Below, piece after piece: positions 9,719 through 20,882 of a stretch of DNA of 64,000 nt (the stretch's first letter is position 1; every line of letters starts with the position of its first letter). Location of the stretch: positions 19,070,807-19,134,806 of the forward strand of contig OX123190.2 in the NCBI GenBank assembly GCA_944739405.2, given 5' to 3'. The position numbers and the translations under genes were made by a program. Origin of the DNA: Euclidia mi. Lineage: Eukaryota; Arthropoda; Insecta; Lepidoptera; Erebidae. Under the pieces are notes generated by a model, which was not told where the DNA came from, ran no database searches, and saw only the letters and a program-made list of their open reading frames with translations.

Positions 9719-9992
9719 CCGCTCTATCACAGAGTACCTACGTAGGTAGGTATTTAATACAATCATTTGGTGTCTTTTTAGCTGAACAATTTGTCCACAG
9801 TTTTGAAAATGGTTGACTATGTTAACAGTCTTGTCAGAATTAATAAATAAGGCTTAGGTAACACTTTTTATCACAGTTATTATTTGCACAAACTTATGAT
9901 GGAAATATCTTTATGCTTAGGTATGTACTTAAAGGTACCTAGTATTGTAAATATGAGATCTGTTAAAATTATTACGAACCTAGCTAAACAAT

Positions 9993-12900
9993 TTAATTGA
10001 CACTTTGTAGTAATATTATCGTGTATGTTACTACTACAGATGTAAGGGATACAAGCAACGAATAATTTAGAGTGAAGAAATTAGCCATGTTGAAGATTGT
10101 GGGTCTATCTTGGATCAATCCACGGAAGTCCAGCACTGAGCTCCGCAGTTCGTCATCTGAAAATGTTGAATACTATTAAAAACTATCAGTTTTGGTATAC
10201 CTAGTTGATTGAATCAGGTGTACTTTGTAGAACTCGATTGTATAGCCATTGATCAACTCAACTGTTGCAATAGAAAAAGGTTGACAATCCCGAACGCCTC
10301 TGTTGAAAAACCATAAGGAATGCACATTGGAATGGTATGGGTTGTAGGAAGATATCTGAGTTGCAGTATTCTGCAGTAGGGTAGACCGAGGCGAATCGGA
10401 TCAAAATAAGACATTTGAGAATAATTTTAATAAAGCGTTGATACGGAACGCAAGCTGTTGGCGGCTCACGAGACACTTCTACCCTGCACCTCCTGCCTGC
10501 ATCGGTTTCGTTTCGATACGACTAGCACATCAGTGTCAGCGTCGCTCGCCAGTGAGTCGCTTTTTGTGTGCGTTAAAATTTTAGCGCTCATCTAAAATAC
10601 ATGCTTACTATTTCTTGGTGTAATTATAAGAACTTGTGTTAAATCTTTGAATTTTATAGCTTAGACGGCTTGGGAATAGGTCTATTTTAGAAAACATTAT
10701 AGTTTTTAAGCACAGTATTATAGGTTAATATGTGAAATATTAATTTCAAAGGTCTTCAATATGAGGTGATTCGGATCGCGTCATCGGGGGCGAATTGGAT
10801 CACTTATTTAAAATGATTTATTTTACAATAGAGAATAGTTAAGTATTTTTATTCAATTATAGATGGTTCACACATATAAAAGACAAATAATAAAGAGAAA
10901 AAGCAGAAGAATGGACCCCAAATAAAAATAATAGCCCCAAACAAAGTACCGGCCCAAGAATTATTAATCTTCAGGTCTGGCTGCTGAAATCTAAAAATTA
11001 CCATACACGAATTTACAAAGAATAGTTTCTCTATCCGGTGATGTCATTAAGATATGTGGTAGACGATAAAACCAATATTGCATTTGACTCCACCCCAGTG
11101 TAAGATTAATGTTTACGAAAGAGATGCTAAGAAGAAACTAAAAATTGCCGAAAAAGCCGGGAAAATAAGAGAAACTGACTGAATACCAAAGAAAATATGA
11201 AGAAGAAAAATAATTAAAGAACACCTTGAATAAAAATTAAAGGTTCGCTTGCAAAGCACAAAGATTGGCTCTATATTTACTGATTAAAAAAAAGTAATTC
11301 ATCCACCATCATGTGAAGAATGGTGCCATGAAAAAAGTGCTGATTTGGGTGGGAAAGAAAGCCCGTATCGATGTGATTTATATTTTTGTAAATAATATTG
11401 TTCTGATTATTAATTCTTTTAATATTGCTTTTGATACAAAAGCCTATAATGCTGAAATAACCTACCTTAACTTTAAATATGATCCTATTCGCCCCAATAA
11501 TTGGGGCGATTCGGATATTTCTCTCTTTCTACCTTTTGATTAATATATTGCACAATTTATGAGTAAGTAATTTGAGTTTCGAAATGTACAATGCGTAGCC
11601 AAATAATTACTGATTACCGTTTTAGCAATTAAAGTTACATATATTATTACACTTTAGTATGATTTTTATGTCCTCAAATAAAAAGTGATCCGATTCGCCT
11701 CGGTCTACCCTATGCGCTGACTGTACTTCGCCACGTGTTTCGCTTCAGCACGACGTATCCTCAGGAGCGTTTGACAACCACTGAGGCTAAATCGTAGCCA
11801 AACGCACGAGCTAAAATCGTAAAACTTTGAAAGTATTTAAGTAGGTACAATCAAACAAGTTAGCGCTGGACCAGTTTGAAAAAAAATCCCTTGGCTTGCT
11901 CATAGAGTCGAGGCACACTAGAAACTGGTTTTGTATACGAGTGTCGATGAGCCTGTAAAGTAGCTCTGGAAGCGACGATGTCTTGCTAAGCGATTCTCGC
12001 CCTTAAGGTTGTATAGCGGGAAGTTGTTCGACTGTACCTACCTACCTATCTATTGACTACATTGCACACACGGCAACACGTCTAGATGGACACTTTGATC
12101 TTTTCACCGTTCTTATGGTGTAGGAAAAAAATATTAAGTAAAATTGTACTGCAACTGTAACACTTGACTTGTCGCTGTGTGGGTGTGTAGGTACTGTGTA
12201 CCTTCTTAAACTTTTATATTAAAATCTAAGGTATTTACCAGATTTGGGAGACTCCGCTACTATATGTCGATGTTTGAAATGTCGACGTATGTTAGTTCTA
12301 AAATACAGGATCTCGATGTACGCCAGTTCGCAAGGCTCCTATTTTTGGATAAAGGGTCACAACGTCACAAGGAAACCTAACATAACCTATTAAGTTTCTC
12401 GAGTTAACTAGACTTTTTAATATGAACAATACGTGCGTCGGCCTTGCATACTTGGCTCCAGTGAAATTTTGAACTGGCGTACACCGAGATCCTGTACTTT
12501 AGAACTAACCTACGTCGACATTCCAAACTTCGACATTCAGTAGCCGAGTGGATTTGGGAGTTAGGTTTGACTTTGCTTACCGGGATTTTTATTAATGAGT
12601 AGATGATCTATAACATTGACGATTCGCTCTCGTTCACGGTATACGCTTTCACAATGGTTGACCAGGGTAACAAATATTGCGGAACAAGTCAATAATCGCA
12701 GCAAGCTTGACATCGCTGGGAAATATCCTGTGCCGTAAATTGTCCGCTGCATTATGAAACAGACACAAAATTATTAAAATTAGTGCCCTGTTAAGTATAT
12801 ATATAATCTATAGTTTACAAGTGAATAAAAATCTGGCACCACCAGATCCTAGCGGCGACAAATGGTATACCTACGTTCGATCAGTTTCAAGTCGCGTCCA

Positions 12901-14915
12901 TAGTAGTCCATACTACTGACTGACCAGAAACGACCTCATCAAATTCGAACTAGACTCCCAGATTTGACATACAAGATGTAAAAAGATCTTTAACGATTTT
13001 AAAATCCCTTGTTGTACCAATCTTTACGACCATTTTTTACCTCGGCACCATACCTGGGAAATTACTGCTTCAGGAGATATTGAAGTTCAAAGTCACCATA
13101 TTTTTATTCTAATTATTACAAAACCGATGCAGTTCTGGTCCTATACATGTCATATACATCCATAGATAGGTAGGCATCTTGAGCATCGCATGCGCGCACT
13201 TTACAGAGCGGCTTATAAAATGTGTCTTCCGTTTCTCATAATTAGTATGACTGTGCATGATGTTCAAAACGAGTGGACTTCGGCTTGGTGATGGATCTTT
13301 TGACACCGTGGATATGCTACTTGGTACTCAGCATATACACGATATAAAGAGAGTGATCTCTACGTGCCACAGATCGTAGTCATTTAGTAGGTCAAATGTG
13401 GGTCTACTGACTGGCCACATTAAATGTCTAAGATTATCATGACAGCTAGGACTAACCATAGTACTAACAGCTCATCATTTCCATAAAGACAATACGCAAG
13501 CCTTGTAAATCAATGGCTAGCCATGGAGCGATGTGCTAGTGAAATTTAACATTTCAACAACTACATGTCATACCTTCTAAAAGTCATCGCTATGAACCCC
13601 TCTGATCCGCTTAGTCTCTCCGCTGGCCTATCATTTATCGTAGGTCATCATCAGCCTTAAACAGTCCACTGCTGCACTAGGCCTCTCCTTTGCAAAGGAG
13701 GAATTGGCCTACTATACCACGCTGGCCAAACAGGTTGGTATAGGTTTGTATCAAGTTTTCCTTCTCTTACAGTGCTGTTCTCTGCATAATATGCTCCATC
13801 TGTCGGCTCTTACGACACCCATGGGATGATATGGGGTGGTGACATTCCGTATTCTTAGTCCGTCACCACACGGACAGATATCGTAGGTAGTTTTTGGAAA
13901 ATTTCATACATTTACCTGAGATCCTAAGACCATCCTGACAGCCAAATTTGTTATTTTAATCATATCTGACAGCAGGCTTAAGGTATTCAACAGGGTCTGA
14001 AAGAAATAATATTTTTATTGAGAGTACCTGCCTATTACCGTTTAGCTTAGCTAAATGATTTCATTAATTGGTAACTACCAATAAACTTACCCTGATTCCA
14101 TAAATACTATTGATGAATGATACTTGCTCAGACAGCAACAAGTAACAGCTTGTGAGGGCCTTTACTTTTTTATTATTGTTAAAGTTGGTTTTGACAATAA
14201 GGTTTTCGATTTTATCATTTGTATACAACCATCTTTTGCTTCCCACACAGTCAGTCTTCCACCCATTTGGCCCATCGTCAAGTGACAAATAGCAGACCTG
14301 CATTAACTCTCCCATGATCCTTAATCTTATGCCGATGTGTATTACATGGGCTATCAAATCTAATGTGGTCAACATTTTTATAAATAGGAAAACATATGAT
14401 AGTGAGTGACAAATTGGTGTGACCCAGCCATAAGCAAGAACCCATGCCGTCAATTCTATTGATGAGCTTATTGACCACATTGTGATGAAGAATGCTATGC
14501 ATTTCAGGAGTTTAATTCTCATGTGTGAAAAACAAGTCATATTTAGAATATCATCAATACACTCGTACTGCTTAAAATATTCCACGCAAATATCTCTACC
14601 ATATTTATAGATAAAGTATACATCGATGATGTACTGGCAATAGTCATAAACGACCTGTATAGAATCTGTGAGTTTGATGGAGAAATCCATTTTAGGATAA
14701 ACATACCATATTTTGTAATATAAACATGAGAAATTTAAACATCCAAGCACTGCAGCTGTAATCACTGTTCTTGCGAGCAATAGTCCGGAATTGAATTTTT
14801 TCTCTTCTATGTTACAATTTATAGAAAACACTTTCAATATGAAAATCAAAGGTGCCATTGACGAATACGTGTTACTTTTTGTACTATTCATAGTTGTAAT
14901 ATCACTTATTTTCAT
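9993..14915 (-). CDS. Gustatory receptor (insect GR, 7tm_7 family), four coding exons
   Basis: Coding exons on the minus strand are 14915-14091, 13996-13916, 12746-12581 and 10156-9993. Each intron starts GT and ends AG (GTAAGT/TTTCAG, GTAAAT/ATGCAG, GTAAGC/TTTTCAG) and the phases are 0, 0 and 1. The exons sum to 1236 nt, giving 411 residues and a TAA stop, the usual GR length. Exon 1 holds the N-terminus and several hydrophobic segments. Exon 2 adds NLAVRMVLGSQ. Exon 3 has YFPAMSSLLRLLTC and HCESVYRERERI. Exon 4 has DFRGLIQDRPTIFNMANFF and ends TYTIILLQSVN, matching the diagnostic TY-hydrophobic-Q tail. ATG 14915 was chosen because the open frame further upstream has no ATG. GRs are taste-neuron cation channels with intracellular N-termini. 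Subfamily and ligand are unknown. No in-frame stop or frameshift was seen, so it looks functional. Confidence 0.88.
10379..11710 (+). mobile_element. Pogo-type (Tc1/mariner superfamily) element remnant in GR intron 3
   Basis: A perfect 25-base terminal inverted repeat starting GGGTAGACCGAGGCGAATCG lies at 10379-10403 and 11686-11710, flanked by TA on both sides, the expected target duplication. Related GGCGAATCGGATCA-like words recur near 10765, 10790 and 11505. An ATG at 10863 starts MVHTYKRQIIK, like the N-terminus of pogo transposases. Near 11308 a frame reads PSCEEWCHEKSADLGG and YRCDL, like the PHD-type C-terminus found on some insect pogo proteins. The DDE domain between them is lost. 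Confidence 0.75.
10863..11380 (+). pseudogene. Pogo-like transposase remnants
   Basis: Only the N-terminal MVHTYKR segment and a C-terminal Cys/His cluster (CEEWCHEK...RCDLYFC) are recognisable, with many stops between them. It is not functional. Attribution rests on these short motifs plus the TA-flanked inverted repeats. Confidence 0.5.
11848..12015 (-). repeat. Unnamed dispersed repeat, copy 1
   Basis: This is the reverse complement of 62750-62945. Shared words include GCCTCGACTCTA and AAACCAGTTTCTAGTG. No coding capacity or terminal repeats were recognised. It lies in GR intron 3. Confidence 0.7.
12063..12190. mobile_element. Small MITE, copy 1
   Basis: The ends are TGCACACACGGC and the complementary CGCTGTGTGGGTGTG. 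The interior (GGACACTTTGATCTTTTCACC...CTTATGG) is the reverse complement of the copy at 23811-23929. Confidence 0.55.
12251..12550. mobile_element. Foldback MITE with 10-bp target duplication in GR intron 3
   Basis: Long imperfect inverted repeats of about 80 bases run inward from 12251 and 12549 (ACTCCGCTACT / AGTAGCCGAGT). The direct repeat GATTTGGGAG lies at 12241-12250 and 12551-12560. A 9-10-bp duplication suggests a Mutator-like source. The centre carries the CTCCTATTTTTGG...AACCTAACATAACC segment also seen at 25200 and 38233. The right duplication ends 20 bases from the GR exon 3 donor. Confidence 0.8.
13640..13880 (-). mobile_element. Non-LTR-derived repeat with TGATGATG tail, copy 1 (in GR intron 2)
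   Basis: This matches the repeats at 42745-42972 and 55425-55662 in the opposite orientation. Its 3' tail (on the minus strand) reads CAGCAGTGGACTG...AGGCTGATGATG, close to the 3' end of the RTE LINE at 17145-17335. Confidence 0.65.
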
Positions 14916-15081
14916 AGTAAACAAACGCGATTTTCACATAACACTAAGAATCGTTTTTATTGCTCCAAAGTATTGGTAAGAGCCAATCCACTGAATTTAT
15001 ACAAGCAATGACTCAGCCGTGTCACACGGCAACGTGCTTCGTGAATAGGTAATACGATGAAGTGGAGTAATAAAGCAAGTA
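14916..15081 (-). promoter_or_regulatory. Short 5' flank of the GR gene
   Basis: Only 166 bases separate the GR start codon from the mariner-like insertion at 15082. No TATA box was recognised. Any core promoter must lie here, inside the insertion, or beyond it. Confidence 0.3.
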
Positions 15082-15808
15082 CAGTACTCGCCAAACTTTA
15101 TGGCCGCTCCGAACTTAGCCGCATTACGCTGCGCAGAATACAAAATCAGGTATCAGCGGGACGTATGCGGGGCGTGGAGGCAGGGCACGCCCGCGCGCGC
15201 TGACTTCCACCCGCTAGCGTCCTCGCGTCCCGCGCGTTAGTGTGAGTGACTACGTTCGTACACGAATCACATATTCGCTGAGCTCTGACAGTATCGTCGC
15301 GTTCAGAATAGTTACATAGTGTTACTTCTTCGTTGTTTCTCGTTGCTATCGTTATTGTTTCTTGTTGTTATTTGTACTGATATAGTTACCATTTTCATTG
15401 ATCATGCCTCGCGGTCGTTTTAATGTTTGAGAATGGAGATTCCGAAATAAGTGAAGAAAGTGACGAAGAAAGTTCTTCAGATGAGGAACCTTCTACGAGT
15501 ATGGAAGATGTTTTTATGGAAGGTGTAGCCCCATTATAAATAAATATAAAAAATATATTGTTTTGTCGTAACCAATGTATTTTTTCATTTACAAGTCCCT
15601 TCACCTAACTGAATTTACATTATTCGAATTGGATTGAATATGTAATTAAACAATATAATATAGCTAATCTAACAACGCAACTGAAGATTTTAATTTTCAA
15701 TAAATACAAATATTTTTTCTTGGTTATGAAATGTCCACCCGACTGTACCATGCGCAAGTTCGTACCGATGGCTACATTCAGAGCGGCCATAAAGATTGGC
15801 GAGTACTG
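15082..15808 (+). mobile_element. Non-autonomous mariner-like element
   Basis: Inverted repeats of about 32 bases (CAGTACTCGCCAA...GGCCGCTC) end the 727-bp element and TA flanks both sides. A start MPRGR at 15404 resembles Tc1/mariner transposase N-termini. A second frame ends in an acidic tail, SEESDEESSSDEEPSTSMED, followed by a stop and AATAAA. The catalytic middle is deleted. Confidence 0.75.
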
Positions 15809-15809
15809 T

Positions 15810-16385
15810 ACCTATAAAATACGCAGAACGCCCAACTAATATTAAAATTGAGTGGTGGTACCTACTAATCTAGAGCGCACGATGTATTTTTCATGTTATT
15901 ATAATGCCGCCCTAAGCTGAGCCATATCGCCGATTGATATCGCATAACTTATGAAACTCTGAGCCACTATAATGTAGGCCACTAGTACTGCTTCCTCGTT
16001 CCGAGTGTTTATTTCTAATACAAGTTGTAAAGCTTTATTCAAAGTTCGTGACATGCGAGCGTAGACATGAATAAACGCTTGTATTCATAAATAATAATTC
16101 ACCAAGCTTTTACATAAAATTAAACGGTAAACACACAGGGTGTTTGTTCTCTTGAATGTATTGATAGTTATTAGTTTAATGGTAAGTGTTAATCTATTAC
16201 GAAATTAAAATCTATACCTATAAGTATTCCATAAAAGGTAGGTATATAATTAGGGTAGAGTGCCTTTCAAGGTGAAAAGGGCTTGCTAGATAGGGGCTAG
16301 CTAGATGGGTGATGCACCTAGGTACTTATCTCATTAAGTAATGTCTTTTATCATATTTTTTTAGTTAAAGTTGACTTAAGGTCCT
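15810..16385. other. Intergenic stretch, no gene seen
   Basis: AT-rich DNA without recognisable coding or repeat structure. Confidence 0.5.
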
Positions 16386-16392
16386 ATGTCCC

Positions 16393-17070
16393 CTAGATGG
16401 GGCAGAGGGCATCCACAGTGCTCCGCCATTCCGTTCGGTCTTGAGCTTCTCGCTTTATTTCGTTCCAGGTCTTGCCTATGCTTTGCGCTTCTGCGATGAT
16501 TGAACGCCACCAGGTCTGTTTAGGGCGGCCACGTTTTCGCTTTCCTTGGGGATTCCAGTCTAAGGCTTGTCTTGGTATATGTTCAGGATCCCTTCGGAGC
16601 GTGTGGCCGAACCACTTCCACTTGCGGCGTTTTATCTGGTGGTCGATCGGAGTTTCACCGCAGCGTTCCCACAGCTCTATGTTAGAGATTTTCTCGGGCC
16701 AGTAAACACCGAGAATACGTCGAAGGCAGCGGTTGACGACGACCTGAAGACGACGCGAGATGTCTTTTGTGACCTTCCACGTCTCGCATCCGTACAGTAA
16801 CACGGTTTTTACGTTGGACCGGAAAATCTTGAGTTTAACTCTCCTAGTCAATTTCCGCGATTGCCATATAGGACGCAGCCGCGCGAAGGTTGCTCTCGCA
16901 TTGGCGATTCTAGAGGTGATGTCCTCCTCGGTTCCTCCAGTTTCTGACACTAGGCTACCGAGATATTTGAATTTCTGGACTCTTTCCACTACCTCTGTGC
17001 TTATGAGCAAGGGCAAGGAGCTTGTTGCGCCGCACCTCATTTCCTGTGTCTTCTTGGTGTTGATGTTAAA
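16393..17070 (-). pseudogene. Non-LTR retrotransposon ORF2 C-terminal fragment
   Basis: A 5'-truncated LINE keeps NINTKKTQEMRC, FKYLGSLVSETGGTEEDITS, LLYGCETWKVTKDISRRLQV, GETPIDHQIKRRKWKWFGHT and GRPKQTWWRSIIAEAQSIGK, ending in WRSTVDALCPI and a stop. These are C-terminal ORF2 motifs of a LINE distinct from the one at 7066-7684. The polymerase active site is missing. The frame is open for about 228 codons, so the insertion may be fairly young. The 3' flank (below 16393) shows no clear tail. Confidence 0.85.
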
Positions 17071-17144
17071 GTTAAACATGCCTAATTACCTAAATTAATT
17101 CTATTTAAGGCTTTATTTGTAGAATTATTCATATTTATAGAAGG

Positions 17145-17335
17145 ACTGGTGTCTTAAAGTGGAGACCACGACTCGGTAAGCGTAGGGCGGCCCCCGGCTA
17201 GGTGGATTGACGACCTGAAAAGGGTGGCTGGGCTGGGACAGACTGGATGCGGAAGGCTGAGGACTGTGTACTGTGGCGCGTGTTGGGAGAAGCCTTTGTT
17301 CAGCAGTGGACTGCGATAGGCTGATTGATTGATTT
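17145..17335 (+). pseudogene. RTE-clade LINE 3' end with (TGAT)n tail
   Basis: The sequence encodes KWRPRLGKRRA, then in a shifted frame RWIDDLKRVAG, then WMRKAEDCVLWRVLGEAFVQ and QWTAIG, with a TGA stop and a TGATTGATTGATT tail. This is the characteristic C-terminus of RTE-type ORFs. Two frame changes show decay. The tail region is shared with the repeats at 13640, 42745 and 55425. Confidence 0.75.
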
Positions 17336-17514
17336 AAGGCTTTGTAATATTTTAATAATTAATTTGGCTTGTTAAGTGGCGAGGGTAAATTGCGGAATCG
17401 CGTGTCTACAAGGCAGGTACCTGAAAAGCTACAGTTTGCATTGTTTTATCACAGTGTAATATGTCTTTATGCTATGGTTTTACATTCTGGATCGCCTACA
17501 AAATTATATCGATG

Positions 17515-17620
17515 AGGTGAGGTGATGGTTGAGGGTTCGAGTCTCGCTCAAGTCAAACTTTTGTGTGCGTGAACATGGATGTTTGTCTCGGTCCGGGTGC
17601 GTGTACCTATATAAAGTACT
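17515..17620 (+). mobile_element. tRNA-derived SINE fragment
   Basis: A B-box-like GGTTCGAGTCTC is followed by GCTCAAGTCAAAC...GAACATGGATGTTTGTCT, the same body as the minus-strand SINE at 21765-21905. The 5' head is diverged. Confidence 0.6.
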
Positions 17621-17823
17621 AGAGGATGCCCGCGGTTACACCCGCGTTATTTAAGGCTACTGCCCTGCTCCCGTCGCTTATAGCGTGATGTTATATAACC
17701 TATAGCCTTCCTCGATAAATGGGCTATCTAACACTGAAAGAATTTTTCAAATCGGACCAGTAGTTCCTGATATTCGCGTTCAACCGAACAAACAAACAAA
17801 CTCTTCAGCTTTATATATTAGTA
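17620..17823 (+). repeat. Dispersed repeat (GAGGATGCCCGCGG family), copy 1
   Basis: A near copy lies at 46600-46803. In both places it ends in AACAAACAAAC...TTTATATATTA and is followed directly by the minisatellite element, so the two may be one composite unit. Confidence 0.65.
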
Positions 17824-19117
17824 CTAGCTGACCCAGCGAACTCCGTATCGCCTTTTTAAGAGTTTTTGTTTAATTCCCTTTTTCCAAGCCCCTTTTTCAA
17901 AGTTACCATTGACTTAGCGCATAATCTCTTATAATTTCAGAGTCTATAAATGATGAACAATCAAACAGATTTTTATATAATATTGAATTCCCCATTCCTT
18001 AAAATATCGGTGACGATACCCATATCGACTTAAAAAAAAAATCCCGTCCGCCATCTTTGATTTCCTATCCGCCATCTTTGATCACGAAATAGATGTTGTA
18101 TTTGAATTCACCATCCCTTAAATCATCAGAGACGATACGCATATTGATTTTTAAAATTTTTCCCATACGCCATCTTTGATTTCCCATCCGCCATCTTGAA
18201 TCACGAAATAGATGTTGTATTTGAATTCCCCATCCCTTTAAACATCGGAGACGAAACACATTGATTTTAAAAAAAAATCCCATGCGCCATCTTTGATCAC
18301 GAAATAGATGGTGCTGTTGAATTCCCCATTCCTTAAAATATCGGAGACGATACCCATATCGACTTTAAAAAAAATTCCGTCCGCCATCTTTGATTTCCTA
18401 TCCGCCCTCTTTGATCACGAAATAAATGTTGTATTTCGATTCTCCATCCCTTAAATCATCAGAGACGATACCCATATTGATTTTTTAAATTTTTTTATCC
18501 GCCATCTTTGATTTCCCGTCCGCCATTTTGAATCACGAAATAGATGTTGTATTTGGATTTCCCATCCCTTTAAACATCGGAGACGAAACACATTGATTTT
18601 AAAAATTTCCCATCCGCCATCTTTGATTTCCCGTCCGCCATCTTGGATCACTAAATAAATTTCATATTATTAATCAGCGTCCCGAAAATGTCAAAAACGA
18701 TACCCATTAAGATTGTATCCTATTCGTTTAGCCCATTTTTTGCCTTTGACTCAACCTCCCCCTTCTCGTTTGACCATTTTATTATTTTTGTCTGGCCCCT
18801 AAAAGTTGTGGCGTAATTTTATATAGCCTATGGCCTTTCGGAGTAATTGGGGTGTCATAGGCAATAACAATTTTTAAAATCCGACTGCTAGTTCCTGAGA
18901 TTAGCCGACATTATATTTTAGCCTTTCTAGCCTTTTGCCCGGCCCCAAAGGGTCGAAGCGTTATGTTATATAGCCTATAGCCTTCCGGAATAACTGGGCT
19001 ATCGTATACAAAAAGAATTTTTCAGATCCGACCGGTAGTTCCTGAGATTAGCGCGTTCAAACAAACAAACAAATAAACAAACAAACAAACAAACTCTTCC
19101 GCTTTATTATATTAGTA
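17824..19117 (+). mobile_element. Minisatellite-bearing element, tandem copy 1
   Basis: It starts CTAGCTGACCCAGCGAACTC and ends in (AAAC)n CTCTTCCGCTTTATTATATT. Inside, 17985-18660 is a tandem array of 119- and 96-bp units, each with GCCATCTTTGATC-type words and GGAGACGATACCC. The 3' third (18700-19100) has two diverged ATATAGCCTATAGCCTT blocks. No coding potential is credible. It is probably non-autonomous. Confidence 0.7.
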
Positions 19118-20400
19118 CTAGCTGACCCAGCGAACTCCGTATCGCCTTTTTAAGAGTTTTTATTTAATTCCCTTTTTCCAAGCCCTTTTCCAAAGTAACT
19201 ATTGACTTAGCGCTTAATCTCTTATCATTCCAGGGTCTATAAATGACGCAAAAACAAACATAGATTTTTATAAAATGAAAAAAATATCCCATCCGCCATC
19301 TTTGATCACGAAATAGATGGTGTTTTTGGAATTGGAATTTTGGGTATCGTCTCCGATATTTTAAGGAATGGGGAATTCCTTAAAATATCGGAGACGATAC
19401 CCACATCGATTTAAAAAAAAATCCCGTCCGCCATCTTTGATTTCCTATCCGCCATCTTTGATCACGAAATAGATGTTGTATTTGGATTCTCCATCCCTTA
19501 AATCATGCGAGACGATACTTATATTGATTTTTTAAATTTTTCCCATCCGCCATCTTTGATTTCCCATCCGCCATCTTGAATCACGAAATAGATGTTGTAT
19601 TTGGTTTCCCCATCCCTTCAAACATCGGAGACGATACCAATATTGATTTAAAAAAAAATCCCATCCGCCATCTTTGATCACGAAATAGATGGTGTTTTTG
19701 AATTCCCCATTCCTTGAAATATCGGAGACGATACCCATATCGACTTTAGAAAAAATCCCGTCCGCCATCTTTGATTTCCTATCCGCCATCTTAGATCACG
19801 AAATAGATGTTGTATTTAGATTCGCCATCCCTTAAAACATCGGAGACGATAACCATATTGATTTTTTTAAACTTTCTCATCCGCCATCTTTGATTTCTCA
19901 TCCGCCATCTTTAAGCACGAAATAGATGTCGGATTTGGATTCCCCATCCCTTTAAATATCGGCGACGATACCCATATCGACTTTTAAAAAAAATCCCATC
20001 CGCCATTTTTGATTTCATATCCGCCATCTTTGATCACGAAATAGATGTTGTATTTGGATTCACCATCCCTTAAATCATCAGAGACGATACCTATATTGAT
20101 TTTTAAATTTTTCCCATCCGCCATTTTTGATTTCCCATCCGCCATCTTGAATCACGAAATAGATGTTGTATTTGGATTCCCCATCCCTTTAAACATCGGA
20201 GACGATACCAATATTGATATTTTAAAATTTTCACATCCGCCATCTTTGATTGCCCATCCGCCATCTTTGATCACGAAATAGATGTTATATTTCGATTTTC
20301 CACCCCTTAAAATATCGAAGTCGATACCCATATTGATATTTAAAATTTTCTCATCCGCCATCTTTGATTTCCCGTCCGCCATCTTGGATCACTAAATAAA
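17985..20400. repeat. 96/119-bp minisatellite with dense GCCATCTT words
   Basis: Roughly 28 GCCAT(C/T)TT words lie here, nearly all in one orientation, plus repeated CACGAAATAGATG and CGGAGACGATACC. The reverse strand reads AAGATGGCGGA, close to the YY1/Pleiohomeotic consensus. Apparent frames through the array are by-products of the repeat. Confidence 0.85.
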
Positions 20401-20857
20401 TCTCATATTATTAATCAGCGTCCCGAAAATCTCGAAAACGATACCCATACTGATTGAATCCTATTCGTTTAGCCTTTTTTTGCCTTTGACCCAACCCTCC
20501 CCCTTCTCGTTTGCCCATTTTATTATTTTTGTCTGGCCCCTAAAAGTTGTGGCGTAATTTTATATAGCCTATAGCCTTTCGGAATAATTGGGCTATCATA
20601 GGCAATAACAATTTTTAAAATCCGACTGCTAGTTCCTGAGATTAGCCGACATTATCTTTTAGCCTTTTTAGCCTTTTGCCCGGCCCCAAAGGGTCGGAGC
20701 GTTTTGTTATATAGCCTATAGCCTTCCGGAATAACTGGGCTATCGTATACAAAAAGAATTTTTCAGATCCGACCGGTAGTTTCTGAGATTAGCGCGTTCA
20801 AACAAACAAACAAACAAACAAACAAACAAACTCTTCCGCTTTATTATATTAGTATAG
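19118..20857 (+). mobile_element. Minisatellite-bearing element, tandem copy 2
   Basis: It has the same start, array and tail as the preceding copy, but the array is longer (19265-20400). It begins immediately where copy 1 ends. A 28-base perfect inverted repeat (19342-19369 / 19375-19402) interrupts the array. Confidence 0.7.
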
Positions 20858-20882
20858 ATTAGTAGTATAGATAAGATTAGTA

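Noticed and set aside
14091..14924. GR start at a TTG three codons upstream
   Set aside because: The first ATG in the frame is at 14915; TTG starts are not expected in insect nuclear genes.
17985..20400. CRISPR-like array
   Set aside because: The repeats are 96-119 bp minisatellite units without unique spacers, in an animal genome.
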